Shown piece by piece: positions 6,312 through 14,883 of a DNA stretch of 45,581 nucleotides. Every line of letters begins with the position of its first letter. Within the stretch, counting starts at the first letter, position 1. The DNA comes from Collinsella aerofaciens (GTDB taxonomy: Bacteria > Actinomycetota > Coriobacteriia > Coriobacteriales > Coriobacteriaceae), in assembly GCF_901212495.1 (NCBI RefSeq), contig NZ_CAAKNY010000041.1:21386-66966 (forward strand). Reading direction: 5' to 3'. Both the position numbers and the translations under genes were made by a program. The notes beneath the pieces are model-generated. The model was not told the DNA's origin and did not search any database. It worked only from the letters and a program-made list of their open reading frames with translations.

Positions 6312-7814
6312 GTGTTTAAGCAACTGCAAAAGATCGGCAAGGCATTTATGCTGCCGATTGCTATTCTGCCGGCAGCGGGCTTGCTGCTGGGAATCGGCGG
6401 CGCATTTAGCAGCTCCGCAACCATTGCCGCATACCCCCTGTTGAACGTACCTTGGCTACAGGCGGCCTTCAAGGTCATGAGCGCGGCGGGAAACGTGGTG
6501 TTCGCCAACCTTCCCATGCTGCTGTGCATCGGACTTTGCATTGGTCTTGCCCGCCGCGACAAGGGTGTGGCGGCGCTCGCGGGCATCGTGGGATACCTGG
6601 TCATGACGGCGACCTCGTCCACGCTGCTCTCGATTTTTAACCCTGACGGTGCGGCGATCGATACCGGCGTCATCGGCGCCCTCGTCATTGGCCTCGTGGC
6701 CGTCACCTTGCACAACCGCTACCAGAACATCCAGCTTCCGCAGGTCCTGGGCTTCTTTGGCGGCTCGCGTTTCGTGCCTATCGTCACGAGCCTGGCAGCG
6801 ATCTTTGTCGGATCCCTGTTCTATATCGTCTGGCCGCCGTTTCAGCAGCTGCTCGTTCATGCGGGAGAGGTCATCTCTGCTGCCGGTGTCGTCGGTACGT
6901 TCTTCTATGGCTTCCTCATGCGCCTGTGTGGGGCCATCGGCTTGCACCACATGATCTATCCCATGTTCTGGTACACGGAGCTGGGCGGCACCGCTGTCGT
7001 TGCCGGCCACTCCGTGGTTGGTGCCCAGAACATCTTCTTCGCCCAGCTTGCCGACCCGAATCACACCGGCCTGTTTACCGAGGGGACGCGCTTTTTCGCG
7101 GGGCGCTTCGCGACCATGATGTTCGGTCTGCCCGCCGCCGCACTGGCCATGTACCACTGTGTGCCCAAGGAGCGCCGCGAGAAATATGCCGGCCTTTTTC
7201 TGGGTGTTGCCCTGACGTCGTTTCTGACCGGCATCACCGAACCTCTCGAGTATATGTTCCTCTTCGTTTGCCCACCTTTGTATGTGCTGCATTCGTTCTT
7301 TGACGGCATATCGTTTCTTGTCGCCGATATCTTGAACATCAGAATCGGTAATACGTTCTCTGGCGGCTTCATAGATTTCTTCCTCTTTGGCATCATGCAG
7401 GGAAACGCCAAGACAAACTGGCTACTCGAGATCCCGGTCGGTGTTGCGTGGTTCGCTCTGTATTACCTATCCTTCCGCTTCCTGATTACCAAATTCGATA
7501 TCAAGACACCCGGTCGCGATGAGGAGGCAGCGACGATTGAAGAGCCGAAGGCTCCTGCCAAAGGCGACCTTGCCGATGATGCGAAAGTGATCGTCGAGGC
7601 ACTGGGCGGTCCCGAGAATATCGAGGATGTGGATGCGTGCATTACCCGCTTGCGCGTTGGGGTGAAAGATCCTGCCAAGGTCGATCACGATGCATTCAAA
7701 AAGCTTGGCGCTGCCGGAGTTTTGGATGTCGATGGCGGCATCCAGGCTGTCTTTGGTGCAAAGGCGATCTTGTACAAGACCGCCGTCCTCGAGGAGCTCG
7801 GCATAGACGAGTAA
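6312..7814 (+). CDS. PTS sugar transporter subunit EIICB, glucose/N-acetylglucosamine type
   Basis: 500 residues starting at GTG behind a GAGGAG site. The EIIC membrane domain (about 1-395) opens with KAFMLPIAILPAAGLLLGIG and contains the GITEPLEYMFLFVCPPLY motif. A linker leads to a EIIB domain (about 418-500) with the phosphorylatable cysteine in DVDACITRLRV (Cys443). No EIIA is present, so it must borrow one. It imports and phosphorylates a sugar. The family covers glucose, GlcNAc and related substrates. The nearby nanE gene points to an amino sugar such as ManNAc or GlcNAc, but the substrate is not determined by sequence alone. Confidence 0.92.
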   Translation: MFKQLQKIGKAFMLPIAILPAAGLLLGIGGAFSSSATIAAYPLLNVPWLQAAFKVMSAAGNVVFANLPMLLCIGLCIGLARRDKGVAALAGIVGYLVMTATSSTLLSIFNPDGAAIDTGVIGALVIGLVAVTLHNRYQNIQLPQVLGFFGGSRFVPIVTSLAAIFVGSLFYIVWPPFQQLLVHAGEVISAAGVVGTFFYGFLMRLCGAIGLHHMIYPMFWYTELGGTAVVAGHSVVGAQNIFFAQLADPNHTGLFTEGTRFFAGRFATMMFGLPAAALAMYHCVPKERREKYAGLFLGVALTSFLTGITEPLEYMFLFVCPPLYVLHSFFDGISFLVADILNIRIGNTFSGGFIDFFLFGIMQGNAKTNWLLEIPVGVAWFALYYLSFRFLITKFDIKTPGRDEEAATIEEPKAPAKGDLADDAKVIVEALGGPENIEDVDACITRLRVGVKDPAKVDHDAFKKLGAAGVLDVDGGIQAVFGAKAILYKTAVLEELGIDE

Positions 7815-7893
7815 AATGAGCGGCCGCATCCGCATCGCATGGCGAACATCGTTGATGCGGTGCGCTGCGGCCATCGCGACAGAAAGGGCATAA

Positions 7894-8412
7894 ATGTCTG
7901 CCAACAAGGCAAAACGCCGCCCGAGTGAGCCTGCGCAGAGGGTCCAGCAGCCTGCCGCCCGCAGTGACGGAGGATGTGTTTTCTTCGCACGCCGACTTGT
8001 GTCCTTGCTGGTCGATTATGTAGTGAGCGCGGGGGTCGTTAGTATTTTCTACGCATGCGCGTACATTTTCTACCTCGATACGTCCACCTCCTCGCAGGGC
8101 AGCTTGATGCTTCTGTGTGCAATCCTGTTCGTATTGCAGACGACGATCTATGTCCCATGGAAAACTGGGGCGAGCGTGGGAGAACACCTGTTGCGCCTCA
8201 GGGTCATCCGGTGGGATCGTCGCGCCCGCACACCCTCTCAGATATTTGTTCAGGAGTGCATAATGAAAGTCGTCTTCGGCCCGTTCACTATCGTGCTGTT
8301 TGTACTCGATTACGTGATCGGCGGCCTACTGCTGCATCGCGATCCCGATCACGAGTTCGCACTCGATTCTATTTTGAAGATCCACGTCATCCCCAATAGA
8401 CAATCATCCTAG
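7894..8412 (+). CDS. RDD family membrane protein
   Basis: 172 residues. After a basic, Gln/Pro-rich tail of about 28 residues come three to four transmembrane segments. RDD landmarks are FFARRLVSLLVDYVV in helix 1, GASVGEHLLRLRVI in the middle and the LLHRDPDHEFALD segment near the end. RDD proteins are integral membrane proteins; some have been linked to ion or solute transport, but function here is unknown. It lies between the EIICB and nanE genes, 13 bases before nanE, so it is probably co-transcribed. Its presence in an amino-sugar operon is unusual. Confidence 0.82.
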   Translation: MSANKAKRRPSEPAQRVQQPAARSDGGCVFFARRLVSLLVDYVVSAGVVSIFYACAYIFYLDTSTSSQGSLMLLCAILFVLQTTIYVPWKTGASVGEHLLRLRVIRWDRRARTPSQIFVQECIMKVVFGPFTIVLFVLDYVIGGLLLHRDPDHEFALDSILKIHVIPNRQSS

Positions 8413-8425
8413 ATGGAGGATTACC

Positions 8426-9112
8426 ATGTCCGTGCACCCACTGATTAAATCCCTAAAGGCAAGTCTCATCGTGAGCGTTCAGGCCTATCCCGGCGAGCCG
8501 CTGCGCACGCCCGAAACGATGGCGCAGATGTCGCGTGCCTGCGAGTTAGGGGGCGCAGCGGCTATCCGCTGTCAGGGGCTTTCCGATATTGCTGCCATCA
8601 AAGGCCGTGTCGAGGTGCCAGTCATCGGTCTGTGGAAGGACGGGCATGAGGGTGTCTATATCACGCCCACGCTGCGTCATGCCCGCGCCTGCGTCGCCGC
8701 AGGTGCTGATATCGTGGCCGTCGACGCGACCGACCGTCATCGTCCCGACGGTAAGTTGCTCGAGGATACGGTGCGCCCGCTTCAGGAAGAGGGGGTGTTG
8801 CTCATGGCCGACTGCATGACTATCGAGGACATTCGCCATGCGTACGAGCTGGGCTTCGACTTGGTTTCCACCACGCTGTCGCACAATAAACCTGCGATTG
8901 AGACGTCATTGAACGAAGGACCCGATCTACCGTTATTGCGCCAGGCCGTCGAGGAGTTTCCAGATTTGCCAATCATCTGCGAGGGACATGTGCATACGCC
9001 GCAAGATGCCCGCGCTGCCCTCGACGCTGGCGCCTGGGCCGTGGTGGTTGGGACGGCTATCACACATCCTACGAGCGTTACGAGTTGGTTTAAGGCGGCT
9101 CTTGACGAGTAG
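8426..9112 (+). CDS. nanE: N-acetylmannosamine-6-phosphate 2-epimerase
   Basis: 228 residues, full length for NanE, a TIM-barrel enzyme converting ManNAc-6-P to GlcNAc-6-P in sialic acid/ManNAc catabolism. Visible family segments are GGAAAIRCQGLSDIAAIKG, PVIGLWKDGHEGVYITP, GADIVAVDATDRHRPDG, LLMADCMTIEDI, GFDLVSTTLS and ICEGHVHTPQDARAAL with AVVVGTAITHP at the end. The ATG follows GATGGAGGATTACC. No nanA, nanK, nagA or nagB is in the window, so the PTS probably delivers a phosphorylated substrate directly to this enzyme. Confidence 0.95.
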   Translation: MSVHPLIKSLKASLIVSVQAYPGEPLRTPETMAQMSRACELGGAAAIRCQGLSDIAAIKGRVEVPVIGLWKDGHEGVYITPTLRHARACVAAGADIVAVDATDRHRPDGKLLEDTVRPLQEEGVLLMADCMTIEDIRHAYELGFDLVSTTLSHNKPAIETSLNEGPDLPLLRQAVEEFPDLPIICEGHVHTPQDARAALDAGAWAVVVGTAITHPTSVTSWFKAALDE

Positions 9113-9141
9113 GGTTGTCATGGCATCGCTCTCGTTTTGTT

Positions 9142-9174
9142 GCGTGCTTTATGCGTCATGTCGAAAAAGCACGC
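9142..9174 (+). terminator. Hairpin after nanE, possible terminator
   Basis: GCGTGCTTT (9142-9150) pairs perfectly with AAAGCACGC (9166-9174) 30 bases after the nanE stop. There is no following T-run on the plus strand, so termination would be weak or Rho-dependent. Confidence 0.45.
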
Positions 9175-9247
9175 CTTGATTGGTGCTGATTGCAGATGCC
9201 AGTAGAGACTCCCATAAATCGAATGGCGTGTTACAGCGTAAACAGTT

Positions 9248-9284
9248 AGCCCCGGTACGACCGCTGATTCAAGTCGCCGGGGCT
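9248..9284. terminator. Strong two-part hairpin
   Basis: AGCCCCGG (9248-9255) pairs with CCGGGGCT (9277-9284), with an inner CGAC/GTCG pair (9258-9261/9273-9276). No T-run follows on either strand. It sits exactly at the left edge of the cupin gene fragment. Confidence 0.4.
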
Positions 9285-9400
9285 CAACCCATCTCGCGCT
9301 GGAGGTTCCGGGCGAGGAGGCCTCCAACGAGTGGTTGGAGGCCGTGGACGATGAGGAATACCTTAAAGCAATCATGGTGAATCGTAAAATCCACCTCTGA
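9284..9400 (+). pseudogene. C-terminal fragment of a cupin/CMD protein gene
   Basis: The frame ending in TGA at 9398-9400 encodes HLALEVPGEEASNEWLEAVD and DEEYLKAI. This aligns without gaps to the C-terminus of the intact CMD-cupin protein at 41502-42254 (HLAFGFPGEDTSNEWLEPVD, DEAYNAL). Everything upstream of the HLAL stretch is missing and replaced by the hairpin at 9248-9284. It is therefore the tail of a lost paralogue, not a functional gene. Confidence 0.85.
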
Positions 9401-9436
9401 TGCCATGACCGTCGAGAGCCGTGCCGACGCCGCGCC

Positions 9437-10018
9437 TTACTCAGAAGTCGCCTTGCGTGGCAAACACTGGAAGATCCCCGCCAGGCAGAGGATGTCCACG
9501 GCGGCCATGAGTATCTGGGGAGGCTCGGCGACGAGGTTCGAGTACGTGCACGCCATGGTAATCACTATGAACGGAACCAGCATCGCCGCGTACAGGAGGC
9601 GCCTGCGCGCGCTCCTCTGCATGGCGAACCCCCACGTGCCCGCGCACAGCGCGACGGCCATGTACCCGAGCGCGTCCTTTGCGCTGGACAGGACGTTCGC
9701 AAGATAGCCCGCGCTGCCGGACTCAAGTGCGCTATAGGCGGCAAGGGCGGCCGTGTACCCGTAGTAGCCCAGGCACAGGCCGGAAAAGAAAACCAGAACC
9801 CTCCAGAACGCCCTTTTGGGCTCCGTGTTCCCGAATGTTATGAGCGCAACCACCACGAATGGATAGATGTCGATGTCGGAGACCAGGAACCTGAATCCTA
9901 GATGGGGCGAGTTCAGTTGGTCGGACAACCACGGAACGACCGTCTGGCCCAGGAGGCCCACCAGCGCTGCGAAGACGAATAGTGCGACATACCCGTTCGT
10001 TCGTCTGCCACATTGCAT
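9437..10018 (-). CDS. Predicted polytopic membrane protein, unrecognised
   Basis: 193 residues with about six hydrophobic helices and a basic loop (MQRSARRRLLY). I do not recognise a family. The start at 10018 (MQCGRRTNGY) is preferred because AAGGGA lies eight bases upstream. The in-frame ATG at 10063 would add a cysteine-rich MTCLCCPSCGEG segment, which looks like a zinc ribbon, but it has no ribosome-binding site. If the longer form is real, this is a zinc-ribbon membrane protein. It stands alone, flanked by intergenic DNA. Confidence 0.6.
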   Translation of the reverse strand: MQCGRRTNGYVALFVFAALVGLLGQTVVPWLSDQLNSPHLGFRFLVSDIDIYPFVVVALITFGNTEPKRAFWRVLVFFSGLCLGYYGYTAALAAYSALESGSAGYLANVLSSAKDALGYMAVALCAGTWGFAMQRSARRRLLYAAMLVPFIVITMACTYSNLVAEPPQILMAAVDILCLAGIFQCLPRKATSE

Positions 10019-10063
10019 GACTGCCGTCCCTTCTCCGCATGACGGACAACAAAGACATGTCAT

Positions 10064-10387
10064 TTACCAGGTCTATTCAATCGACGCTCGAGCCGTCAAC
10101 TCGTTTCATTCTACACTTGGAGTCCACGGCGTCACGCACAACGCGGGAATGCCCGCCAGTTTAGATTGGCGCGCATCAGAAGCGTGTTTGTGTACTCCGG
10201 CATCTCGTAGGCTCCGTTTCCTCACGCAAACGGTTTATCGGCCCAATCGGTGTGCGGTGTGGGCGGTATGCGAACTGTGTAATATGCGGCATTTGAAGAA
10301 ACCGTGTGGATGGAGGGGTGGCTTCGGCCTCGTCGCGCCCATGGGTATCAGTGCAAAACGATGATGGCGTCGATTAAGGAGATAGCT
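10064..10387. other. Intergenic region, no gene seen
   Basis: About 320 bases between divergent genes. No ORF with a ribosome-binding site and no repeat was found. It presumably contains the promoters of both flanking genes; TAATAT near 10280 is a weak -10 candidate for the plus-strand gene. Confidence 0.4.
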
Positions 10388-10948
10388 ATGGCAACGTCAA
10401 CGCTGGACAGTTTTATGAGCCTACTGTTGGGACGCTTCGACAACCGCGAACAGTTTGAGGCGAAGAGGGCGGCCGGGGAAGTGTTTCCTTTCGCCCGCCA
10501 TGTCAACACCGCATGCAACGATAAGATTTTAGGCCTACCGGCAGATTTCCCCGGCGTATTCATGATCGAAGAGAGCTATTACGAGACTGATGGGAAAAAA
10601 TCCTCGTCACCCCATTTGTTCCTCTTCACCGAGGAGTCGGAAGGTGTTTTGCTGACCTCCTACGATGCGCCGGAAGGCAATGACAAGCGCACGCTCTCGT
10701 ATGACACCATGGTTCCTGCAGAGTATGCTTCGCTTAAGGAGTCCGGAAAATTTGTGCCCGCGCTCTATCGTGAACGCGACGGCGTGTGGGAGGGCGGATC
10801 GGACTCGATGTTTACGCCGGTCATGAAGTTCCATCTTTTTGAGCGATTCTCAGCCGATGCTCTAGAGGTGACTGAGACCATGGAGGTAAACGGTAGGCGC
10901 GTCTTTGGGTTTGACGACCCGATTGTCTATCACCGCGTCCAGGACTAG
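10388..10948 (+). CDS. Conserved hypothetical protein with CpcT/CpeT-like features
   Basis: 186 residues, soluble, no signal peptide. The ATG at 10388 has AAGGAG six bases upstream; earlier in-frame ATGs lack one. The N-terminal LDSFMSLLLGRFDNREQFE and the GVFMIEESYYETDGKK strand resemble the G-x-F-x-N-x-x-Q opening and the Y-x-E-Q-x-Y strand of the CpcT/CpeT chromophore-lyase fold. No bilin biology is expected in this organism, so even if the fold is right the substrate would differ. The family call is tentative and from memory. It appears to be monocistronic. Confidence 0.55.
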   Translation: MATSTLDSFMSLLLGRFDNREQFEAKRAAGEVFPFARHVNTACNDKILGLPADFPGVFMIEESYYETDGKKSSSPHLFLFTEESEGVLLTSYDAPEGNDKRTLSYDTMVPAEYASLKESGKFVPALYRERDGVWEGGSDSMFTPVMKFHLFERFSADALEVTETMEVNGRRVFGFDDPIVYHRVQD

Positions 10949-11010
10949 GCCGTATGTCCCCCTCATTATCTATGGTACCTGCCGTGGTTTGTTCGTCGGG
11001 AGGGACAAGA

Positions 11011-11037
11011 AGCCGCCTCCCCATAGGGAAGGCGGCT
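11011..11037 (-). terminator. Terminator of the LPXTG protein gene
   Basis: AGCCGCCT (11011-11018) pairs with AGGCGGCT (11030-11037), with further CCC/GGG pairing inside. On the minus strand it is followed by TTCTTGT. It lies 29 bases beyond the stop of the LPXTG gene. Confidence 0.6.
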
Positions 11038-11065
11038 GTGAATTCGTTACCGGATGATTGAGGGA

Positions 11066-12373
11066 TTAGCGTTGGTGTTCGCGGCGCTTGGTGAAGATAC
11101 CCAGCGCTGCGAGGGAGGCGCCGGCAGCAGAGATGATGCCCGCGATGCCCAGACCCGCGTCGCCTGTTTTGGGGAGGTCCTTGCCGGACTTCTGGGAGGT
11201 CTTGTTGCCGGAAGATTTGACATTGGCTTTCTTAGGTGAGCCGTTCTTATCGCCGTTGGCGTTATCGCCCTTTTCGGTCTTATCGCCGGTGTTCGGGGTT
11301 GTGGTGCCGGGGGTTGTGGTGCCGGGTGTCGTCGTGCCGGGCTTGCTGGGCTGGGCGATCACGAGGGTGGCGGAGCCGACCTGTTCGTTGTTGTAGCCGT
11401 TGCCGTCGTACATGAAGCCGATCTGGTAGGTGCCCGGTTTCCCGTTCTGGATGTCGGTCAGCTGCGTGCCCAGCATGACGTGGAAGTTGCTGTCGTTCAC
11501 GACGGAGCTACCGTTGACCTCGGCGGTCTTGACGAGCTTCTCCTTGATGAGAGCGATGAGCTTGTTCGTGCTGAGACCCTTGACGTCGCTGGGGGCAAGG
11601 GTTGCGGACTCGGCAAACTCGAAGACGCCTTTCTTGGTGATCGCGACCTTAAACGTAACCTTCGCAGGATCTGCAACCGTCCACCGCTGTGCGGCGGCAT
11701 CCCACTTGAACGTCGCGGTCAGCTTCGAGGCGCTCTGGTCCCATGCCACCTTGTCGAGGACGACGGGCGGAACCAGCGGGCGGTAGTAGTAATCGATTGC
11801 GGACGAGTTGACCGTCACGTCGGTGTACCAGGCGCCGTCGGTGCCCTTGTGCGCCGCTGCGATGGAGAAGGAGCCGGCGGGCAGGGCATGCTGTTCGTTC
11901 GTGATTCCTTGGCCCATGACGGTCAGCAGTATACCGCCCTTCGTGGAGGACACCGTGTCCGCGGTGAGCGCGGGCGCCGCCTCGCTGGCGGAATCGGTCA
12001 CGGTCAGCTTGGCCTCGGCGATCTTTTTGCCGTCAAAGAACTGAATCGTGTACGTTCCGGGCTTCTTGTTCTGGAGATCGCCTGCGCTGTTGCCGAAGCC
12101 GACGTCGACCCTGTCCTTGATGTCGCGGCCGTTATAGGTCGCCTCGACGAGCATCAGATCCTTGAGCTGCCACTTGAGCTGCATGAGGTTGCCCTTGAGC
12201 TGGCTCGCGTTGATGGTCGCGTTCTGCGCCTTGACATTGTAGCCGCTCTGCGCATCCTGGGCGGCCACCGGGGTGGCGTCCGCCTGTGCGGCGAGAGCCG
12301 TTGCAGGCATCGCCGCCGGTGCCATAATCAAAGCGGTACCCATGACGGTGACAATCGCGTGCTTAAGCTTCAT
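11066..12373 (-). CDS. LPXTG-anchored surface protein with two Ig-like repeats
   Basis: 435 residues. A signal peptide (about 1-29, ending ATALA) leads into an extracellular region. Two related modules are visible: LQNKKPGTYTIQFFDGKKIA in the first and IQNGKPGTYQIGFMYDGNGY in the second. A Pro-Gly-Thr linker (three PGTTT repeats) and a Lys/Asn/Gly-rich stretch follow. The end is a cell-wall sorting signal: LPKTG, a hydrophobic helix and KRREHQR. It is therefore exported and covalently attached by a sortase, which is not encoded in this window. The ligand is unknown. The ATG follows AAGGAGATAGAT, and no co-transcribed gene is visible. Confidence 0.92.
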   Translation of the reverse strand: MKLKHAIVTVMGTALIMAPAAMPATALAAQADATPVAAQDAQSGYNVKAQNATINASQLKGNLMQLKWQLKDLMLVEATYNGRDIKDRVDVGFGNSAGDLQNKKPGTYTIQFFDGKKIAEAKLTVTDSASEAAPALTADTVSSTKGGILLTVMGQGITNEQHALPAGSFSIAAAHKGTDGAWYTDVTVNSSAIDYYYRPLVPPVVLDKVAWDQSASKLTATFKWDAAAQRWTVADPAKVTFKVAITKKGVFEFAESATLAPSDVKGLSTNKLIALIKEKLVKTAEVNGSSVVNDSNFHVMLGTQLTDIQNGKPGTYQIGFMYDGNGYNNEQVGSATLVIAQPSKPGTTTPGTTTPGTTTPNTGDKTEKGDNANGDKNGSPKKANVKSSGNKTSQKSGKDLPKTGDAGLGIAGIISAAGASLAALGIFTKRREHQR

Positions 12374-12724
12374 ATCTATCTCCTTTTGACGAACGTCATA
12401 TGGAACGGTTGTTATGATATGAACCTCAGAATTGCAGGACGTATGGCGACCGTAAAGAAATCGCGATGAACTGCCCAGTGAGCTGCCTAGATGAGTCGTC
12501 TATATAAACGGTATTGCCGATTGTGTCAGCATAGGCTCGTCATCTTAGTCGTCAAGGTACCTATATCTGCCTGTTTGCTTCCTAAGGAATAGGTCAGATT
12601 TCTGCCCGTGAGTTGGCCGCGAAAACGCGCACGGGGATGTAAAAGGGGGCTGAGTGACATTGTGTGTGCCACTCAGTCCCCTTTTGCGATAATGCCAAAC
12701 TAAAATGACACGAAGTTGTGGGCG
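12374..12724. other. Intergenic region upstream of the LPXTG gene
   Basis: No gene is supported. The left part should hold the promoter of the LPXTG gene (minus strand), though no clear -35/-10 pair was found. The right part holds the terminator at 12641-12685. Confidence 0.4.
12641..12685 (-). terminator. Strong terminator of the topoisomerase operon
   Basis: AAAAGGGGGCTGAGTG (12641-12656) pairs with CACTCAGTCCCCTTTT (12670-12685), 16 bp with one G-U pair. On the minus strand the hairpin ends in TTTT. It lies about 40 bases past the corrected stop of the A-subunit gene and could also act on the plus strand. Confidence 0.8.
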
Positions 12725-14838
12725 TTAGTCAAACAGACTCGGCATATCGTTTTCCTTCATGAGGGCGCCGGCGGAGGGCGGGCTCTGCGCGGTGAACTTC
12801 TCGGCCGAGACGCCGGCGCCAAGAATCTCCTCGGTTGTGCCGACGGTGGTGATTCCTTGAGCACCTGCGCATACAGCAGCTTGCTGCCGCCGTAGATGGC
12901 GTTCTTGAGGCGCTTGCGGTTGGTCTTGGTAGCGTATCCGGCAAGTGCGACACGCACCACGCGGCCGTTCTCAAAGACAAACAGCACGTCGGCCTTGTAG
13001 TCTTCGGGGTCGATGACCCAGATCACGCTCTCGTCGGGTTCCATTTCGAGATCGGTGGGCAGGTACGAGCCCAGCTGTGCCGACTTGGTGTCCTCAAACG
13101 CCGCAACCTTGCACTTGTACACCTGGCTCTTGTTGGTAAAGACCAGCAGCTCGTGGGTGTTGGAGGACGGAAACTCGATAAAGGGTTTGTCGCCGTCCTT
13201 GTACTTGAGCGTCGCAGCTTTCTTGAGCACGCGGTCCGTCATCTTTTTCAGGTAGCCCTCGCGAGAGAGCATGATGGTAACCGGATACTCCTCGACCTCG
13301 GGCTCCAGGCTTACCTCGATGACTTCGTGGGGCTCGATCCTGCCCGTGCGACGCGGTATCACATATTTCTTGTTGACCGCGGCCAGCTCGTCGCTGATGA
13401 CCTTCTTGATGTTGTCTTCGCTCGAGAGAATCTCCTTAAGTTCGGCAATCTCACCCTCGAGCTTAGCGATGTCCTTAGTGCGGTTGAGGATGTACTCCTC
13501 GTTGATGTTGCGGAGCTTAAGTTCGGCAACAAACTCGGCCTGGGTCTCGTCGATGTCAAAACCCTTCATAAGGTTGGGCACGACCTCGGCCTCGAGTTTG
13601 GTGCCGCGGATGATGGCGATGGCCTTGTCGATATCGAGCAAGATCGCCTCGAGGCCGTGCAGCAGGTGCAGGCGCTCGGACTTTTTGCCTAGGTCAAAGT
13701 TAATGCGGCGACGCGTGGACTCAATACGCCACTTGACCCACTCGTGCAGAATCTGGCGCACGCCCATAACACGGGGATAGCCGTCGACGAGCACGTTGAA
13801 GTTGCACGAGAACGAATCCTGCAGCGTGGTCGAGCGATAGAGTTTGGCCATGAGCTTGTCGGGGTCGACGCCGCGCTTAAGGTCGATAGCGATGCGCAGA
13901 CCCGAAAGGTCGGTCTCGTCGCGAATGTCTGCGATCTCCTTGACCTTGCCCTCCTTGGAGAGCTTGACGATGCGCTCGATGATGACATCGGTCTTGGTGG
14001 TGTAGGGGATCTCGTAGACCTCGATGATGCGCTCTTCGGGAATCCAGCGCCAGCGGGAGCGGATCTGGAAGCTGCCCAGGCCGGTCTCGACGATCTTTTC
14101 CATCTCCTCGCGGCGGTAGATGATCTCGCCGCCGGTCGAGAAGTCGGGCATGGGCATATACTCGAGCAGGTCGCAGTCGGGATCCTGCAGGTAGTGCATC
14201 GTGGCGGTGCAGACCTCGTTGAGGTTAAAGCCGCAGATGTCGGACGCCATGGCGACGCCGATGCCCTTATTGGCCGAGACAAGGATGTTGGGGAACGTGG
14301 TGGGCAGCAGGCGCGGCTCCTTCATGGCGCCGTCGTAGCTGTCGACGAAGTCGACCGGGTCCTTGTCGATGTCCTTGAAGATCTCGGCGCTGATGGGGGA
14401 GAGCTTGGCCTCGGTGTAACGCGAGGCGGCGTAGCTCAGGTCGCCCGAATAGTACTTACCAAAGTTGCCCTTCGACTCCACGAAGGGGGCGAGCAGCGCC
14501 TCGTTGCCGGTGGCCAAGCGCACCATCGTCTCGTAGATCGCGGCATCGCCGTGCGGGTTGAGCTTCATGGTCTGGCCCACAATGTTGGCACTCTTCTGGC
14601 GCTCGCCCTTGAGCAGACCCATCTTGTACATGGTGTAGAGCAGCTTGCGGTGCGAGGGCTTAAAGCCGTCGATCTCGGGGAATGCACGCGAGACGTTGAC
14701 GCTCATGGCGTAGGGCATGTAGTTGACCTCGAGCGTTTGTGTGATCGGCTGGTCGGTGACCTCGGAGTGCAGGCCGATAACGTTTTCGGCGTTGACCTGC
14801 TTTTTCTTGGGCTGGTTCTTCGTCTTCTTCTTTGCCAC
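12725..14838 (-). CDS. Type IIA DNA topoisomerase subunit A (ParC/GyrA-like), frameshifted near the 3' end
   Basis: About 704 residues, the DNA-cleaving subunit. The winged-helix/tower core is visible (MPYAMSVNVSRAFPEIDG, KPSHRKLLYTMYKMGLLKG). The catalytic tyrosine sits in AASRYTEAKLS. A coiled tower and an incomplete C-terminal beta-pinwheel follow, so it is shorter than typical GyrA and closer to ParC. Up to AQVLKE the frame is normal. It then shifts: the -1 frame continues with ITTVGTTEEILGAGVSAEKF through MKENDMPSLFD to TAA at 12725-12727. One base is therefore missing near 12855, in a GG that was probably GGG. The unshifted frame ends in low-complexity Pro/Arg. It forms an operon with the B subunit, 45 bases upstream. 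Confidence 0.88.
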
Positions 14839-14883
14839 GATATCCTCTTGAACTTCTTATGGGCCGTCGTTATCGATTTGCTG

